Position numbers and translations under genes: made by a program. Below the pieces are notes generated by a model, which was not told where the DNA came from, searched no databases, and was given only the letters and a program-made list of their open reading frames with translations. 14,139 bases of DNA from Bacteroidota bacterium. GTDB lineage: Bacteria; Bacteroidota; Bacteroidia; Chitinophagales; Chitinophagaceae. This document shows positions 7,515 through 14,081 of this stretch, piece after piece. Position 1 is the stretch's first letter. Every line of letters begins with the position of its first letter. The stretch is taken from contig JAGWTK010000060.1 in the NCBI GenBank assembly GCA_028876035.1, positions 1-14,139 of the forward strand, read 5' to 3'.

Positions 7515-7940
7515 TTAAGCCATTCCATGTTCCTTTTTCCAGGCTTCGAAAAAAGGGGGGTTGGTCAACTGAAGAATGGAGCTTTCCTTGTCGAGGAACA
7601 CCTGCACGGAGGAGCCTTTTGCCACCAGGCGTTCATCAGCTTTGTTGAAAATCTGGTAATGAAATATGATTTTGGCTGCTTCGCAGGGAATGTATTTGGT
7701 TTCAACTATCATCGTATCGCCGTAGCGCAGACTTAATTTATAGTCGCACAGTACATTCACAATGGGTACTACAAATCCCTGCTGGTAAAAATCGAGGTAA
7801 CGCAAGCCATGCGTAATGCCGAATGCCTCGCGACCGTCTTCGAAGTAACGGATATAATGGCCATGCCAAACGATACCAAGGGGGTCAGCTTCATTAAAGC
7901 GTACGGGAATGACGGTTTTTTCTGTCAGAAATTTTTTCAT
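7515..7940 (-). CDS. Hotdog-fold acyl-CoA/ACP thioesterase, 4HBT family
   Basis: A 141-residue single hotdog domain. The 4-hydroxybenzoyl-CoA thioesterase signature is clear near the N-terminus: RFNEADPLGIVWHGHYIRYFEDGRE, in which Asp19 is the expected catalytic acid and the following G-x-V-x-H-x-x-Y pattern (His26, Tyr29) is characteristic. It should hydrolyse thioesters of acyl-CoA or acyl-ACP in the cytoplasm. In a polyene cluster such an enzyme could release the finished chain or clear misprimed carrier proteins. Thioesterases of this family are recurrent in aryl polyene clusters. It lies between the secreted unknown protein and a ketosynthase, with gaps of 17 and 9 bases. It is not a dehydratase, as the FabZ motifs are absent. 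Confidence 0.88.
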   Translation of the reverse strand: MKKFLTEKTVIPVRFNEADPLGIVWHGHYIRYFEDGREAFGITHGLRYLDFYQQGFVVPIVNVLCDYKLSLRYGDTMIVETKYIPCEAAKIIFHYQIFNKADERLVAKGSSVQVFLDKESSILQLTNPPFFEAWKKEHGMA

Positions 7941-7957
7941 GTAGTGGGATCAGCCGC

Positions 7958-8605
7958 TTATTGGAATTTATTTTTCCATTGTTTGTAACGTTTGTCTTCA
8001 ATATCGTCCAGCACGTTCTTGATCGAGCCTGCCCAGTAATTCCGAAAGCCAAAACCTGCCGCCTTTTCCTCCATGCGCTCGGTCAGCAGGACTTTCTTTG
8101 CCTTCATGTCTACAAAGGTTACCCAAACAGACGCTGCTTTCGCTGTTTTGCTCATGCCTTCCATTACGAAAAGAATTCCGATCCCGCTTTTACCGGCGAA
8201 ATCAAACCCTTTTACGAGGTCGGCAATATCCTGCTCTTTCAAACGGGCGAAATCTGCACCGTTGCCGGATTTAATCTGACCCGCGTCTACTTTCAGGTTG
8301 CGCTTGGCTACCAGGCTCAGATCATGATCTACGTTGGTTTTATGGAAGGCTTTGTTGATATCAAACTTTTTGGGTTCGTTGATCACCAGTTCGTTGATGG
8401 CACCGAATAAACGATCACGAATATCCATTTCATTGGCGGTACCATCGTCAATCAATTTGGCCTTTGTGAAATCAACGCCCAGGTAAACGGAGGGCGTTTC
8501 GCTGGAGCTGAAAAATTCTTTGAGCGTCTGTGAAAAAGCAGGAGCAGTAAAAATTCCGCCGATTAGAATGGTTGTCAGCAGCACGGCTTTTACAGATAAT
8601 GTCAT
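7958..8605 (-). CDS. Secreted protein of unknown function
   Basis: A 215-residue protein with a clear Sec signal peptide: Lys6, hydrophobic core about 8-19, and a likely signal peptidase I cut after APAFS (residue 25). No lipobox Cys and no further membrane segment, so it should be soluble in the periplasm or secreted. The mature part has an alternating pattern with VYLGVDFTKAKLI near 40-52, a hydrophobic GIGILFVMEGMSK stretch in the middle, VWVTFVDMKAKKVLLTERMEEK and a C-terminal amphipathic, Lys/Trp-rich end. I do not recognise the family. It is placed between the dehydratase and the thioesterase, with 12 and 17 bases between genes, so it is very likely coexpressed with the pigment enzymes even though those are cytoplasmic. 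A role in pigment handling at the envelope is possible but unsupported. Confidence 0.8.
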   Translation of the reverse strand: MTLSVKAVLLTTILIGGIFTAPAFSQTLKEFFSSSETPSVYLGVDFTKAKLIDDGTANEMDIRDRLFGAINELVINEPKKFDINKAFHKTNVDHDLSLVAKRNLKVDAGQIKSGNGADFARLKEQDIADLVKGFDFAGKSGIGILFVMEGMSKTAKAASVWVTFVDMKAKKVLLTERMEEKAAGFGFRNYWAGSIKNVLDDIEDKRYKQWKNKFQ

Positions 8606-8617
8606 GGCTAACCCGTT

Positions 8618-9040
8618 TTATTGTTTTTGAATAAATATTTTCATTTCACATGCCGCCAACAATTTACCTTCTTGCCGAACCGTCCCTTTTACGACGGAAA
8701 CATCAAATACCTGGCTTACCACGGCTACTTCCGTTTCAATACTTGTTCCCAGTGCTGGCAGCGCTTCTACTGAAAAATTTTTAACCGCGCCTATGTACCC
8801 AATTCTGACCGGTCCGCCCTGTTGCTTTGCTTCGTAGCCGGCTCTGGCAGCCGCCGTTTGGGCAATGTTCTCCAGCAAACCAGGAGCAGTGAGCCATCCA
8901 TCTGCTACGAAGATATTATCCACCCGAATAGCGAGCTGGCTGCGGGTGGTGGTTTCATCCGAATGCAACAACCCGTCAATCATCACGAAAGGTGGCCTTT
9001 GTGGTATCAACTGAATGATTTCTTCCCCAGATGCAATCAT
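8618..9040 (-). CDS. FabZ-like hotdog dehydratase with catalytic His replaced by Gln
   Basis: A 140-residue hotdog protein of the FabA/FabZ type. The opening IIQLIPQRPPFVMIDGLL matches the FabZ L-P-H-R-x-P-F-L-x-x-D block, except that the catalytic His is Gln14 (codon CAA). The acidic catalytic residue of the second motif is kept: APGLLENIAQTAA with Glu57. The GHFP preceding this motif is also lost (reads ADGWLT). It would be expected to dehydrate 3-hydroxyacyl-ACP to the trans-2-enoyl product, building the conjugated polyene, but the substitution suggests either altered chemistry, a non-catalytic subunit of a heteromeric dehydratase, or a binding role. In aryl polyene systems the dehydratase is known to be a heteromer of two FabZ-like proteins; no second candidate is in the window. 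It overlaps the acyltransferase stop by 4 bases (ATGA). Confidence 0.85.
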   Translation of the reverse strand: MIASGEEIIQLIPQRPPFVMIDGLLHSDETTTRSQLAIRVDNIFVADGWLTAPGLLENIAQTAAARAGYEAKQQGGPVRIGYIGAVKNFSVEALPALGTSIETEVAVVSQVFDVSVVKGTVRQEGKLLAACEMKIFIQKQ

Positions 9041-9921
9041 GCGGTTTCCCAGAAATTATAATAATTAAACCATTGCGCCGGGTATTGCCGGGCTTTTGCT
9101 TCCATATCTTTCACAAATTCATCCAGCAGCAGTTCCATCATTTCCTGTCTTGGCAAATCTGTATACCATTTCGGTTCGCTCGCATACAAATGGTAGTGCA
9201 GTGAAGTTTCCTTGAACGCAAATACGAAAGACACCGGCACTTTAAATGTAGCCGCAAGTATAAACGGACCTGCAGGAAAACGCGCTTCCCTTCCCAGGAA
9301 AAGGTGATTCATCGTTTTGTTGCCTTCAATAAACCGGTCGGCATGGATACAAACCAGCTCATTTTTCTTCAACGCTTCACTGATGGCGTAAATATGCGAA
9401 AGATCTTCTTTGATAATTATCACCTGGATGCTTCTTGGCCCGGTGACGCCCTCCATGTATTTCTTTATCTGCTCCTGTTCGCCATCGAACATCACCACAT
9501 GAATCCGGGTGTCGAGCCGCTTCAACAGGTGACCCGCGATTTCCCAGTTGCCGAGGTGAGCACTCAGGAGAAGCCCCCCTTTTTGCATGTCTTTGATCGT
9601 ACGCAGGTGTTCTTCGCCATCGAAATGGAAACTGAACCTGTTACGGATGCCGGCCATAATCACCACCTTGTCGATGATGGACTGTCCGAGGCGATAATAA
9701 TTCTGGTAAATCAGTGCTACTGACCGGAGCCGGCCAAACTGTAATCTGCTATGAAAGTAATGAAATAAAAGCCTGGATGACCTGGGAGAAAACAAAAAAT
9801 AATAGAGCACGACCACCCTCAATAATGCATAGGCTGGCAGAACGCCAAACCAGGTGAGAACAGCAACAAAAATCCGGTAACCGAGCGGGGTGCCCCTGCT
9901 TTTACCCTCCCAGGCGGGCAT
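9037..9921 (-). CDS. Lysophospholipid/lipid A-type acyltransferase, LpxL/HtrB family
   Basis: A 294-residue protein with one N-terminal membrane segment (about 17-45) and the LpxL/HtrB catalytic motif HLGNWE (His122 to Glu127, H-x4-E), followed by CIHADRF at 191-197 and FLGREARFPAGPFILAA at 208-224, all in the family order. These enzymes transfer acyl chains from acyl-ACP to a glycolipid or other acceptor at the inner face of the inner membrane. In aryl polyene clusters a homologue is always near the carrier proteins and probably attaches the polyenoyl chain to its acceptor: the lipid anchor in aryl polyenes, or the dialkylresorcinol to form the ester in flexirubins (inference from family context). 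Its ATG overlaps the ACP stop by one base (TGATG), tight coupling with the carrier that likely donates the chain. Confidence 0.88.
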   Translation of the reverse strand: MPAWEGKSRGTPLGYRIFVAVLTWFGVLPAYALLRVVVLYYFLFSPRSSRLLFHYFHSRLQFGRLRSVALIYQNYYRLGQSIIDKVVIMAGIRNRFSFHFDGEEHLRTIKDMQKGGLLLSAHLGNWEIAGHLLKRLDTRIHVVMFDGEQEQIKKYMEGVTGPRSIQVIIIKEDLSHIYAISEALKKNELVCIHADRFIEGNKTMNHLFLGREARFPAGPFILAATFKVPVSFVFAFKETSLHYHLYASEPKWYTDLPRQEMMELLLDEFVKDMEAKARQYPAQWFNYYNFWETA

Positions 9922-10178
9922 CAGGCAAGCTCTTTTGCATCCACACGGCGAATTACATAGTCGTAAAAGTCCTGGAAGCTGACAATATGGGTAAAATCTT
10001 CGGGCTTTACTTTGAATCCGAAATTACTTTCCACCACTACCACCAAATCAATATAGTCGAGGCTATCGAGATCGAGTGTTTTTTTCAGATTGGCCTCCGG
10101 GGTAATACTTCCGGCTTCTACCTCAAACTCGTCGGTGAGAAATTCGTTTATTTTCAGGATAATGTTTTCGTTCGTCAT
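9921..10178 (-). CDS. Acyl carrier protein, first copy
   Basis: An 85-residue, strongly acidic carrier protein. The phosphopantetheine site is LDLDSLDYIDL, with Ser39 the attachment residue preceded by Asp38. The C-terminal helix region reads FQDFYDYVIRRV, typical of carrier proteins in aryl polyene and flexirubin clusters. The gene sits between a ketosynthase (stop about 13 bases upstream) and an LpxL-type acyltransferase whose start overlaps its stop, so it is likely to carry the growing or finished polyenoyl chain handed to that enzyme. It is not closely similar to the second carrier protein at 4.2-4.4 kb. Confidence 0.95.
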   Translation of the reverse strand: MTNENIILKINEFLTDEFEVEAGSITPEANLKKTLDLDSLDYIDLVVVVESNFGFKVKPEDFTHIVSFQDFYDYVIRRVDAKELA

Positions 10179-10191
10179 ATGCAGTAGTTTA

Positions 10192-11412
10192 TCAGGTCCA
10201 CTTTTTAACGATCAGGGACGAATTGGTTCCCCCAAAGCCAAAAGAATTCGACAAAAATATTTCAAATTCTTTATTTATGGTAGTTTTCGCGATGTTGAGT
10301 TTCGCAGAATCTTCATCCGGGTTTTCAAAATTGATGTTGGGTGCAATAAATCCATGCTGCATCATCAACATCGAATATACAATTTCGCTCGCACCTGCCA
10401 TCCAGCATTCATGCCCTGTCATCGATTTTGTTGAACTCACAAAGGGGCGCGACTGGCCAAAAACCTGATCAATCGCTTTCGCCTCACTGGCATCGCCTGC
10501 CGGCGTAGAGGTGGCGTGCGCATTGATATAAGCCACCTGATCCGCAGCAATACCCGCATCTTTCAATGCCATGGTCAGTGCGCGTACCGGTCCATCCACT
10601 GTTGGGTTACTGATATGCGCTCCGTTCGATGAAAAACCATAGCCCAACACTTCTCCCAAAATAGGAGCACCTCTTTTTAGAGCCGATTCCAGACTTTCCA
10701 ATATCACGGTTGCAGCGCCGCCGCTTGGAATCAATCCATCCCGATCGCGGTCAAAAGGACGGGATGCTTTTGTGGGCTCCGCCTCGCGCACCGAAAACGC
10801 CGACAAGGCATCGAAATTGCCCATGGAAAATTTATTAATCTCCTGTGCACCGCCACAGATAATACACTCCTGCAAGCCCGACTTTATAAAATGATATCCG
10901 AGCCCGATAGCGTGAGAACCACTCGCACAAGCCGCACTCACTGTAAAATTGATACCCTTCAGCTTGAAGATCGTAGCGAGATTCATTGTTACGGTTGAGT
11001 TCATTGTTTGAAACACGGAACCCGAACCTACCAGTGTATTGTCTTTTTTCTCCCGCATCAAATCGATACCACTGATCACCGCTTCAGCAGAACTGTCATT
11101 GCCGTATATGATGCCCACTTCTTTGCTGTCGATATAATCCTGATCCATTTTCGCATTGGCAAGTGCTTCTAACGTTGCCATATATGCGTATTCGCCCTGT
11201 TCAGGCAGCATCACCCGCGCGCGGCGGTCGAGCAGCCCCTTCAGATTGGGCCGATCCACCATGCCGGTCAACGCACTCCGGTAACCAAATTCTTTGCGGT
11301 CGGGATCGAACACAATACCCGATTTACCCGCATACAACGAATCTTTCACCTCGGCCAGGTTCTTACCAAGGCAGGAATAGATTCCCAATCCTGTTATCAC
11401 TACTCTGTTCAT
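10192..11412 (-). CDS. Beta-ketoacyl-ACP synthase, FabF-like
   Basis: A FabF-type ketosynthase of 406 residues. I take the ATG at 11412-11410 because it gives the standard MNRVVITGLGIYSCLG start; an in-frame TTG six codons upstream would add an atypical leader. With this numbering the triad is Cys162 in SAACASG, His299 in NAHATST, and Lys329/His334 in STKSMTGHECWMAG. The HATST in place of the common HGTST/HGTGT, and ECWMAG after the last His, depart from housekeeping FabF (GHLLGAAG) and mark this as a specialised enzyme, a pattern I associate with aryl polyene ketosynthases. It may catalyse the first condensation on the aryl starter or part of elongation. The gene is followed closely by an ACP gene and preceded by the longest gap of the window, so it may start a separate transcript. 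Confidence 0.92.
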   Translation of the reverse strand: MNRVVITGLGIYSCLGKNLAEVKDSLYAGKSGIVFDPDRKEFGYRSALTGMVDRPNLKGLLDRRARVMLPEQGEYAYMATLEALANAKMDQDYIDSKEVGIIYGNDSSAEAVISGIDLMREKKDNTLVGSGSVFQTMNSTVTMNLATIFKLKGINFTVSAACASGSHAIGLGYHFIKSGLQECIICGGAQEINKFSMGNFDALSAFSVREAEPTKASRPFDRDRDGLIPSGGAATVILESLESALKRGAPILGEVLGYGFSSNGAHISNPTVDGPVRALTMALKDAGIAADQVAYINAHATSTPAGDASEAKAIDQVFGQSRPFVSSTKSMTGHECWMAGASEIVYSMLMMQHGFIAPNINFENPDEDSAKLNIAKTTINKEFEIFLSNSFGFGGTNSSLIVKKWT

Positions 11413-11482
11413 ACAAGAGGCCGGGAACAAACCGGCAGACTTTTATTTTTTTACCAGCAGCATCACGTGTCCAAACATCCTT

Positions 11483-11506
11483 GCCCGCCCGGCTGGTCGG
11501 ACGGGC
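11483..11506 (-). repeat. GC-rich hairpin in the intergenic leader
   Basis: Minus-strand arms GCCCGTCC (11506-11499) and GGGCGGGC (11490-11483) pair over eight bases with one G-U wobble, enclosing an eight-base loop. It is followed by AAGGATGT rather than a T-run, so it is not a typical Rho-independent terminator. It lies about 70 bases before the ketosynthase start, inside the presumed 5' leader. It may be a mobile REP-like element, an RNA-stability element or a chance structure. Confidence 0.5.
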
Positions 11507-11571
11507 TACGCTCAGTTCAACGGCATAACCATTGGCAGCAGGTGCATATTAATACAATGTTGCTGATACCC

Positions 11572-11579
11572 CAAAATTA
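11572..11579 (-). promoter_or_regulatory. Possible -7 promoter element upstream of ketosynthase
   Basis: The minus strand reads TAATTTTG, an exact match to the TAnnTTTG -7 consensus of Bacteroidota sigma factors. The -33 region has only CTG rather than TTG at a suitable distance, so this is weak. If real, it gives a leader of about 150 bases containing the GC-rich hairpin. Confidence 0.28.
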
Positions 11580-11662
11580 CTAATCAGTGATTGTTCAGCG
11601 GCAGAAACAGCCGCATGGAAAACATTTGTTGAGCCAAAACAGGTGTGGCTTCACGGAGCTGC

Positions 11663-12391
11663 TTAAGAATACAATCCGCCGTTTACCGAAATGGTTTCCC
11701 CGGTGATATAGGCGGCTTCCCGACTGGCGAGAAATCCAACGGCGTGCGCTACTTCTTCCGGCTGACCAAAACGCCTGACAGGTATCAGGTTGGAAAGTTC
11801 TTTTTCATCCAGCCCCTCAGTCATATCCGTCCGGATAAAACCCGGTGCCACGGCATTGACCGTAATGCCCCGCCGGCCTATTTCCTGGGCCAGGGCCTTG
11901 GTAGCGCCAATCACGCCCGCTTTGGCGGCTGAATAATTCGTTTGTCCGGCCATCCCTTTCAAACCCGATAAAGAAACCACATTGATGATACGGCCATACC
12001 GGTTCAGCAGCATGTGGTTCAGCAGCTGGCGGGTAACATAGAAAAACCCGTCCAGGCTGGTATGCAATACATCCTCCCATTGCTCGTCTTTCATAAATAC
12101 CATCAACCCGTCGTCTTTGATCCCCGCATTATTGACCAGCACCTCAATTTTTTTTGTTGGATGGGCTTCGAGCCAGGCACCCAGCTTTTGTGCAATGTCC
12201 TCCTTCTTCCCCACATCAAACTGCAGTAACTCGCCGTCACCGCCGGCGGCTTTCAACAATGCGATGGTATTGGCTGCTTCGGTTTCATTGCCTTTATAAT
12301 TGACCAGCACATAATAACCCATGGAAGCCAGTTTAACGCAAATGGCCCTTCCAATTCCTCTTGATCCACCGGTTACCAGTGCACAGTTCAT
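11663..12391 (-). CDS. 3-oxoacyl-ACP reductase, FabG-like SDR
   Basis: A 242-residue short-chain dehydrogenase/reductase of normal FabG length. The cofactor motif TGGSRGIG is at 7-14, NNAG at 87-90, and the catalytic Ser140, Tyr153 and Lys157 (YSAAK) are present; the C-terminus ITGETISVNGG is typical. The Asn of the FabG catalytic tetrad is replaced: where housekeeping enzymes read TNL, this reads TSL (Ser112). It should reduce 3-oxoacyl-ACP to 3-hydroxyacyl-ACP with NADPH, the step before dehydration in each polyene cycle. It is the only ketoreductase in the window and there is no enoyl reductase, as expected for a conjugated product. It lies 105 bases after the ammonia-lyase stop, with a palindromic element between. 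Confidence 0.92.
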   Translation of the reverse strand: MNCALVTGGSRGIGRAICVKLASMGYYVLVNYKGNETEAANTIALLKAAGGDGELLQFDVGKKEDIAQKLGAWLEAHPTKKIEVLVNNAGIKDDGLMVFMKDEQWEDVLHTSLDGFFYVTRQLLNHMLLNRYGRIINVVSLSGLKGMAGQTNYSAAKAGVIGATKALAQEIGRRGITVNAVAPGFIRTDMTEGLDEKELSNLIPVRRFGQPEEVAHAVGFLASREAAYITGETISVNGGLYS

Positions 12392-12496
12392 GACGGCTTG
12401 TTTTTGTTGGACGATATGCTACGGTCAAAATAATGTCAGGATCTGGTTCATGGGATTCCTGCTTTCGCAGGAATGACGATCCTTAATTGAAATTCG
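12392..12496. other. Intergenic gap between ammonia-lyase and ketoreductase
   Basis: A 105-base non-coding stretch. Apart from the perfect palindrome (listed separately) I see only an imperfect -7-like TATTTTG on the minus strand, one base short of the consensus spacing. No terminator with a T-run on the minus strand is visible, so readthrough from the ammonia-lyase gene into the pigment genes is likely. Confidence 0.55.
12455..12474 (-). repeat. Perfect REP-like palindrome with GAAA tetraloop
   Basis: On the minus strand ATTCCTGC (12474-12467), loop GAAA, then GCAGGAAT (12462-12455): an uninterrupted 8-bp stem closed by a GNRA tetraloop. It is flanked by GTC before and CCCATG after, resembling the widely dispersed family with core ATTCC-N-GGAAT seen at intergenic sites in many bacteria (from memory, similar to neisserial dRS3 and proteobacterial REP elements). 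It begins 23 bases after the ammonia-lyase stop and may stabilise the 3' end or attenuate readthrough. Confidence 0.65.
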
Positions 12497-14047
12497 CTAA
12501 CCCAGTTTGGGCAAAATCTGCTCCTGCTGTAATAAATATTGTTTCAGTTGCTTCAGTTCTTTGTACATCGGGCGGTCTTCAACGAACATCGGGAAGATGG
12601 CCCGGATTTTTTGGTACATGTTCAGGGTAAATGAAGACAACCGATCCGTACACTTCAAATAATCCACAGCCTGCAGCAATGCTACCGCCTGGATGGCCAG
12701 CACTTCAAAACTATTGTCCACCACCCGGCGGGTCATATTGGCGGCATTGCAACCCATGCTCACAATGTCCTGGTTATCGTTGTTGTTTGGAATGCTATGC
12801 ACATACATCGGGTAGCTGAGGGTTTGGTTTTCTGCTACCGTGGACGTGGCTGCAAACTGCATCCCCTGTACGCCGAAATTGAAACCGAGTACACCCAGGT
12901 TAACAAAAGGTGGAAACTTTTGGTTCAGCTTATCGTTCAAGAGGTAATTCAATTGTCGCTCCGCCAGCATCGATAGCTTGGTCGCGGCAATTTTGAGTTT
13001 GTCCATTTCCAGCGAAACATAATCGCCGTGGAAATTACCGCCATGAAAAATGTTCTGGTTGGCCACATCAATCACGGGGTTATCGTTGACAGAATTCAGT
13101 TCATTCACCAGCACGATCTCTGCCTGCTGAATGGTATCACGGACAGGCCCCAGCACCTGGCTTACACAGCGCAGCGAATAGTATTCCTGCACTTTGTCTT
13201 CAAACACTTCCTGGTTGATCTTCTCCGGCTGGTACAAATGCTGCGAACGGCTGCGGATCATTTTGCTGTCCTTCAGTATCGCCCTTTCCATCGCTGCTAC
13301 CCATTGCTGGCCTTCGTGCTTTTTTACGCTGTTCAGCTCATGCGAATAATGATCATCGAAAGCTTCTACCACTTCATTGGTCATGGCCGATAAAGTCACC
13401 GACCAGTTAAGTAATTTTTTCGCTTCGATGATGTTTACGAGTCCGATGCCGGTCATGGCCGAAGTACCATTTAATATGGCCAGTCCTTCCCGCATGTATA
13501 TTTTCAATGGCTGGATACCAAGCTTCTTGTATACATCGGCCGTTGCCTGCAGCTTTCCTTCGTAGGTTACTTCGCCTTCGCCAATCAATACCAATGCAAG
13601 GTGGGCCAACTGAACAAGGTCACCACTGGCACCAACCCCACCGTGTTCGTAGATACAGGGATAAACGTCTTTATTGATCAGATCAACAATCAGCTGGATG
13701 GTATCGGTATGCACGCCGGAATACCCCTGTATCAAACTTCCCAGGCGGGCTAACATCAGCGCTTTTACATACAATGGCTCCAGCAGGGCGCCCCCGCCGG
13801 AACAGTGGCTTCTGATGAGGTTGTACTGAAGCTGGTTGGCATTCTCTTCACTGATCTTGTACTGCGCCATCGGGCCGAAGCCGGTATTGATGCCATAGAT
13901 CAGCTTGTTTTTGGAGAATTTTTTGAGGAACTGGTGACTGGCATCTACGCGTGCCAGTGCAGCATCAGCCAGTGTAAGCTTTCCGCCGTTGAATAATACT
14001 TCGTTGCAATCCTGCAGCGTGAGCTGCTTGTCCACAATAACATCCAT
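12497..14047 (-). CDS. Tyrosine ammonia-lyase (MIO aromatic ammonia-lyase)
   Basis: A 516-residue member of the HAL/PAL/TAL family. The A-S-G triad that cyclises to the MIO cofactor is at 140-142 within EHGGVGASGDLVQLAH; Tyr51 in YGINTGFGPM is the catalytic tyrosine, and SIPNNNDNQDIVSMG lies in the C-terminal catalytic block. It would deaminate L-tyrosine to p-coumarate and ammonia, supplying the aryl starter of the flexirubin polyene. The sequence (for example the block QLQYNLIRSH, FHGGNFHGDY, LGFNFG) closely resembles the characterised Flavobacterium johnsoniae TAL as I recall it. The selectivity positions read Ser80-His81, as in histidine ammonia-lyases and not the His-Leu of Rhodobacter TAL, but the F. 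johnsoniae enzyme shares RSH, so TAL is preferred; no hut genes are nearby. It is the first gene of the transcribed series, with a candidate promoter just upstream. Confidence 0.9.
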   Translation of the reverse strand: MDVIVDKQLTLQDCNEVLFNGGKLTLADAALARVDASHQFLKKFSKNKLIYGINTGFGPMAQYKISEENANQLQYNLIRSHCSGGGALLEPLYVKALMLARLGSLIQGYSGVHTDTIQLIVDLINKDVYPCIYEHGGVGASGDLVQLAHLALVLIGEGEVTYEGKLQATADVYKKLGIQPLKIYMREGLAILNGTSAMTGIGLVNIIEAKKLLNWSVTLSAMTNEVVEAFDDHYSHELNSVKKHEGQQWVAAMERAILKDSKMIRSRSQHLYQPEKINQEVFEDKVQEYYSLRCVSQVLGPVRDTIQQAEIVLVNELNSVNDNPVIDVANQNIFHGGNFHGDYVSLEMDKLKIAATKLSMLAERQLNYLLNDKLNQKFPPFVNLGVLGFNFGVQGMQFAATSTVAENQTLSYPMYVHSIPNNNDNQDIVSMGCNAANMTRRVVDNSFEVLAIQAVALLQAVDYLKCTDRLSSFTLNMYQKIRAIFPMFVEDRPMYKELKQLKQYLLQQEQILPKLG

Positions 14048-14073
14048 AATTCCGGTTTACGCCATTAGGCGCC

Positions 14074-14081
14074 CAAAAGTA
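14074..14081 (-). promoter_or_regulatory. Candidate -7 promoter element of the ammonia-lyase/pigment operon
   Basis: The minus strand reads TACTTTTG, an exact TAnnTTTG -7 match of the Bacteroidota type, 26 bases before the ammonia-lyase ATG, implying a leader of about 20 bases. A clear TTG at -33 is missing: the region holds TTTA at the right distance, and a TTG only 11 bases away. The region is AT-rich relative to its surroundings. Sequence to the right (14082-14139) has no recognised gene and includes a GC-rich CCGGGCCCGG palindrome at about 14107-14116. Confidence 0.45.

Larger units (their letters stand above)
11413..11662. other. Intergenic gap of 250 bases between ketoreductase and ketosynthase
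   Basis: This is the largest non-coding stretch here. It contains a GC-rich hairpin (listed separately) and one match to the Bacteroidota -7 element (also listed). Very short open frames exist on the minus strand, for example 11 codons beginning MFGHVMLLVKK shortly before the ketosynthase and 13 codons beginning MFSMRLFLPL. I see no support that these are genes. No tRNA-like or riboswitch-like structure was recognised. Confidence 0.6.

Noticed and set aside
11413..11430. TTG-initiated longer form of the FabF-like ketosynthase
   Set aside because: The six extra codons give an atypical leader, whereas the internal ATG at 11412 yields the canonical family N-terminus.
11413..11662. Tiny open frames (11-13 codons) on the minus strand as leader peptides
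   Set aside because: They lack runs of a regulatory amino acid, an attenuator with T-run, and any conservation evidence.
12455..12474. Palindrome as a Rho-independent terminator for the ammonia-lyase gene
   Set aside because: On the minus strand it is followed by CCCATGAACC with no T-run, so the essential U-tract is missing.
12497..14047. Histidine ammonia-lyase for histidine catabolism (hutH)
   Set aside because: Despite Ser-His at the selectivity site, no hutU/hutI/hutG genes are adjacent, the context is aryl polyene biosynthesis, and motif blocks match the F. johnsoniae tyrosine enzyme as recalled.
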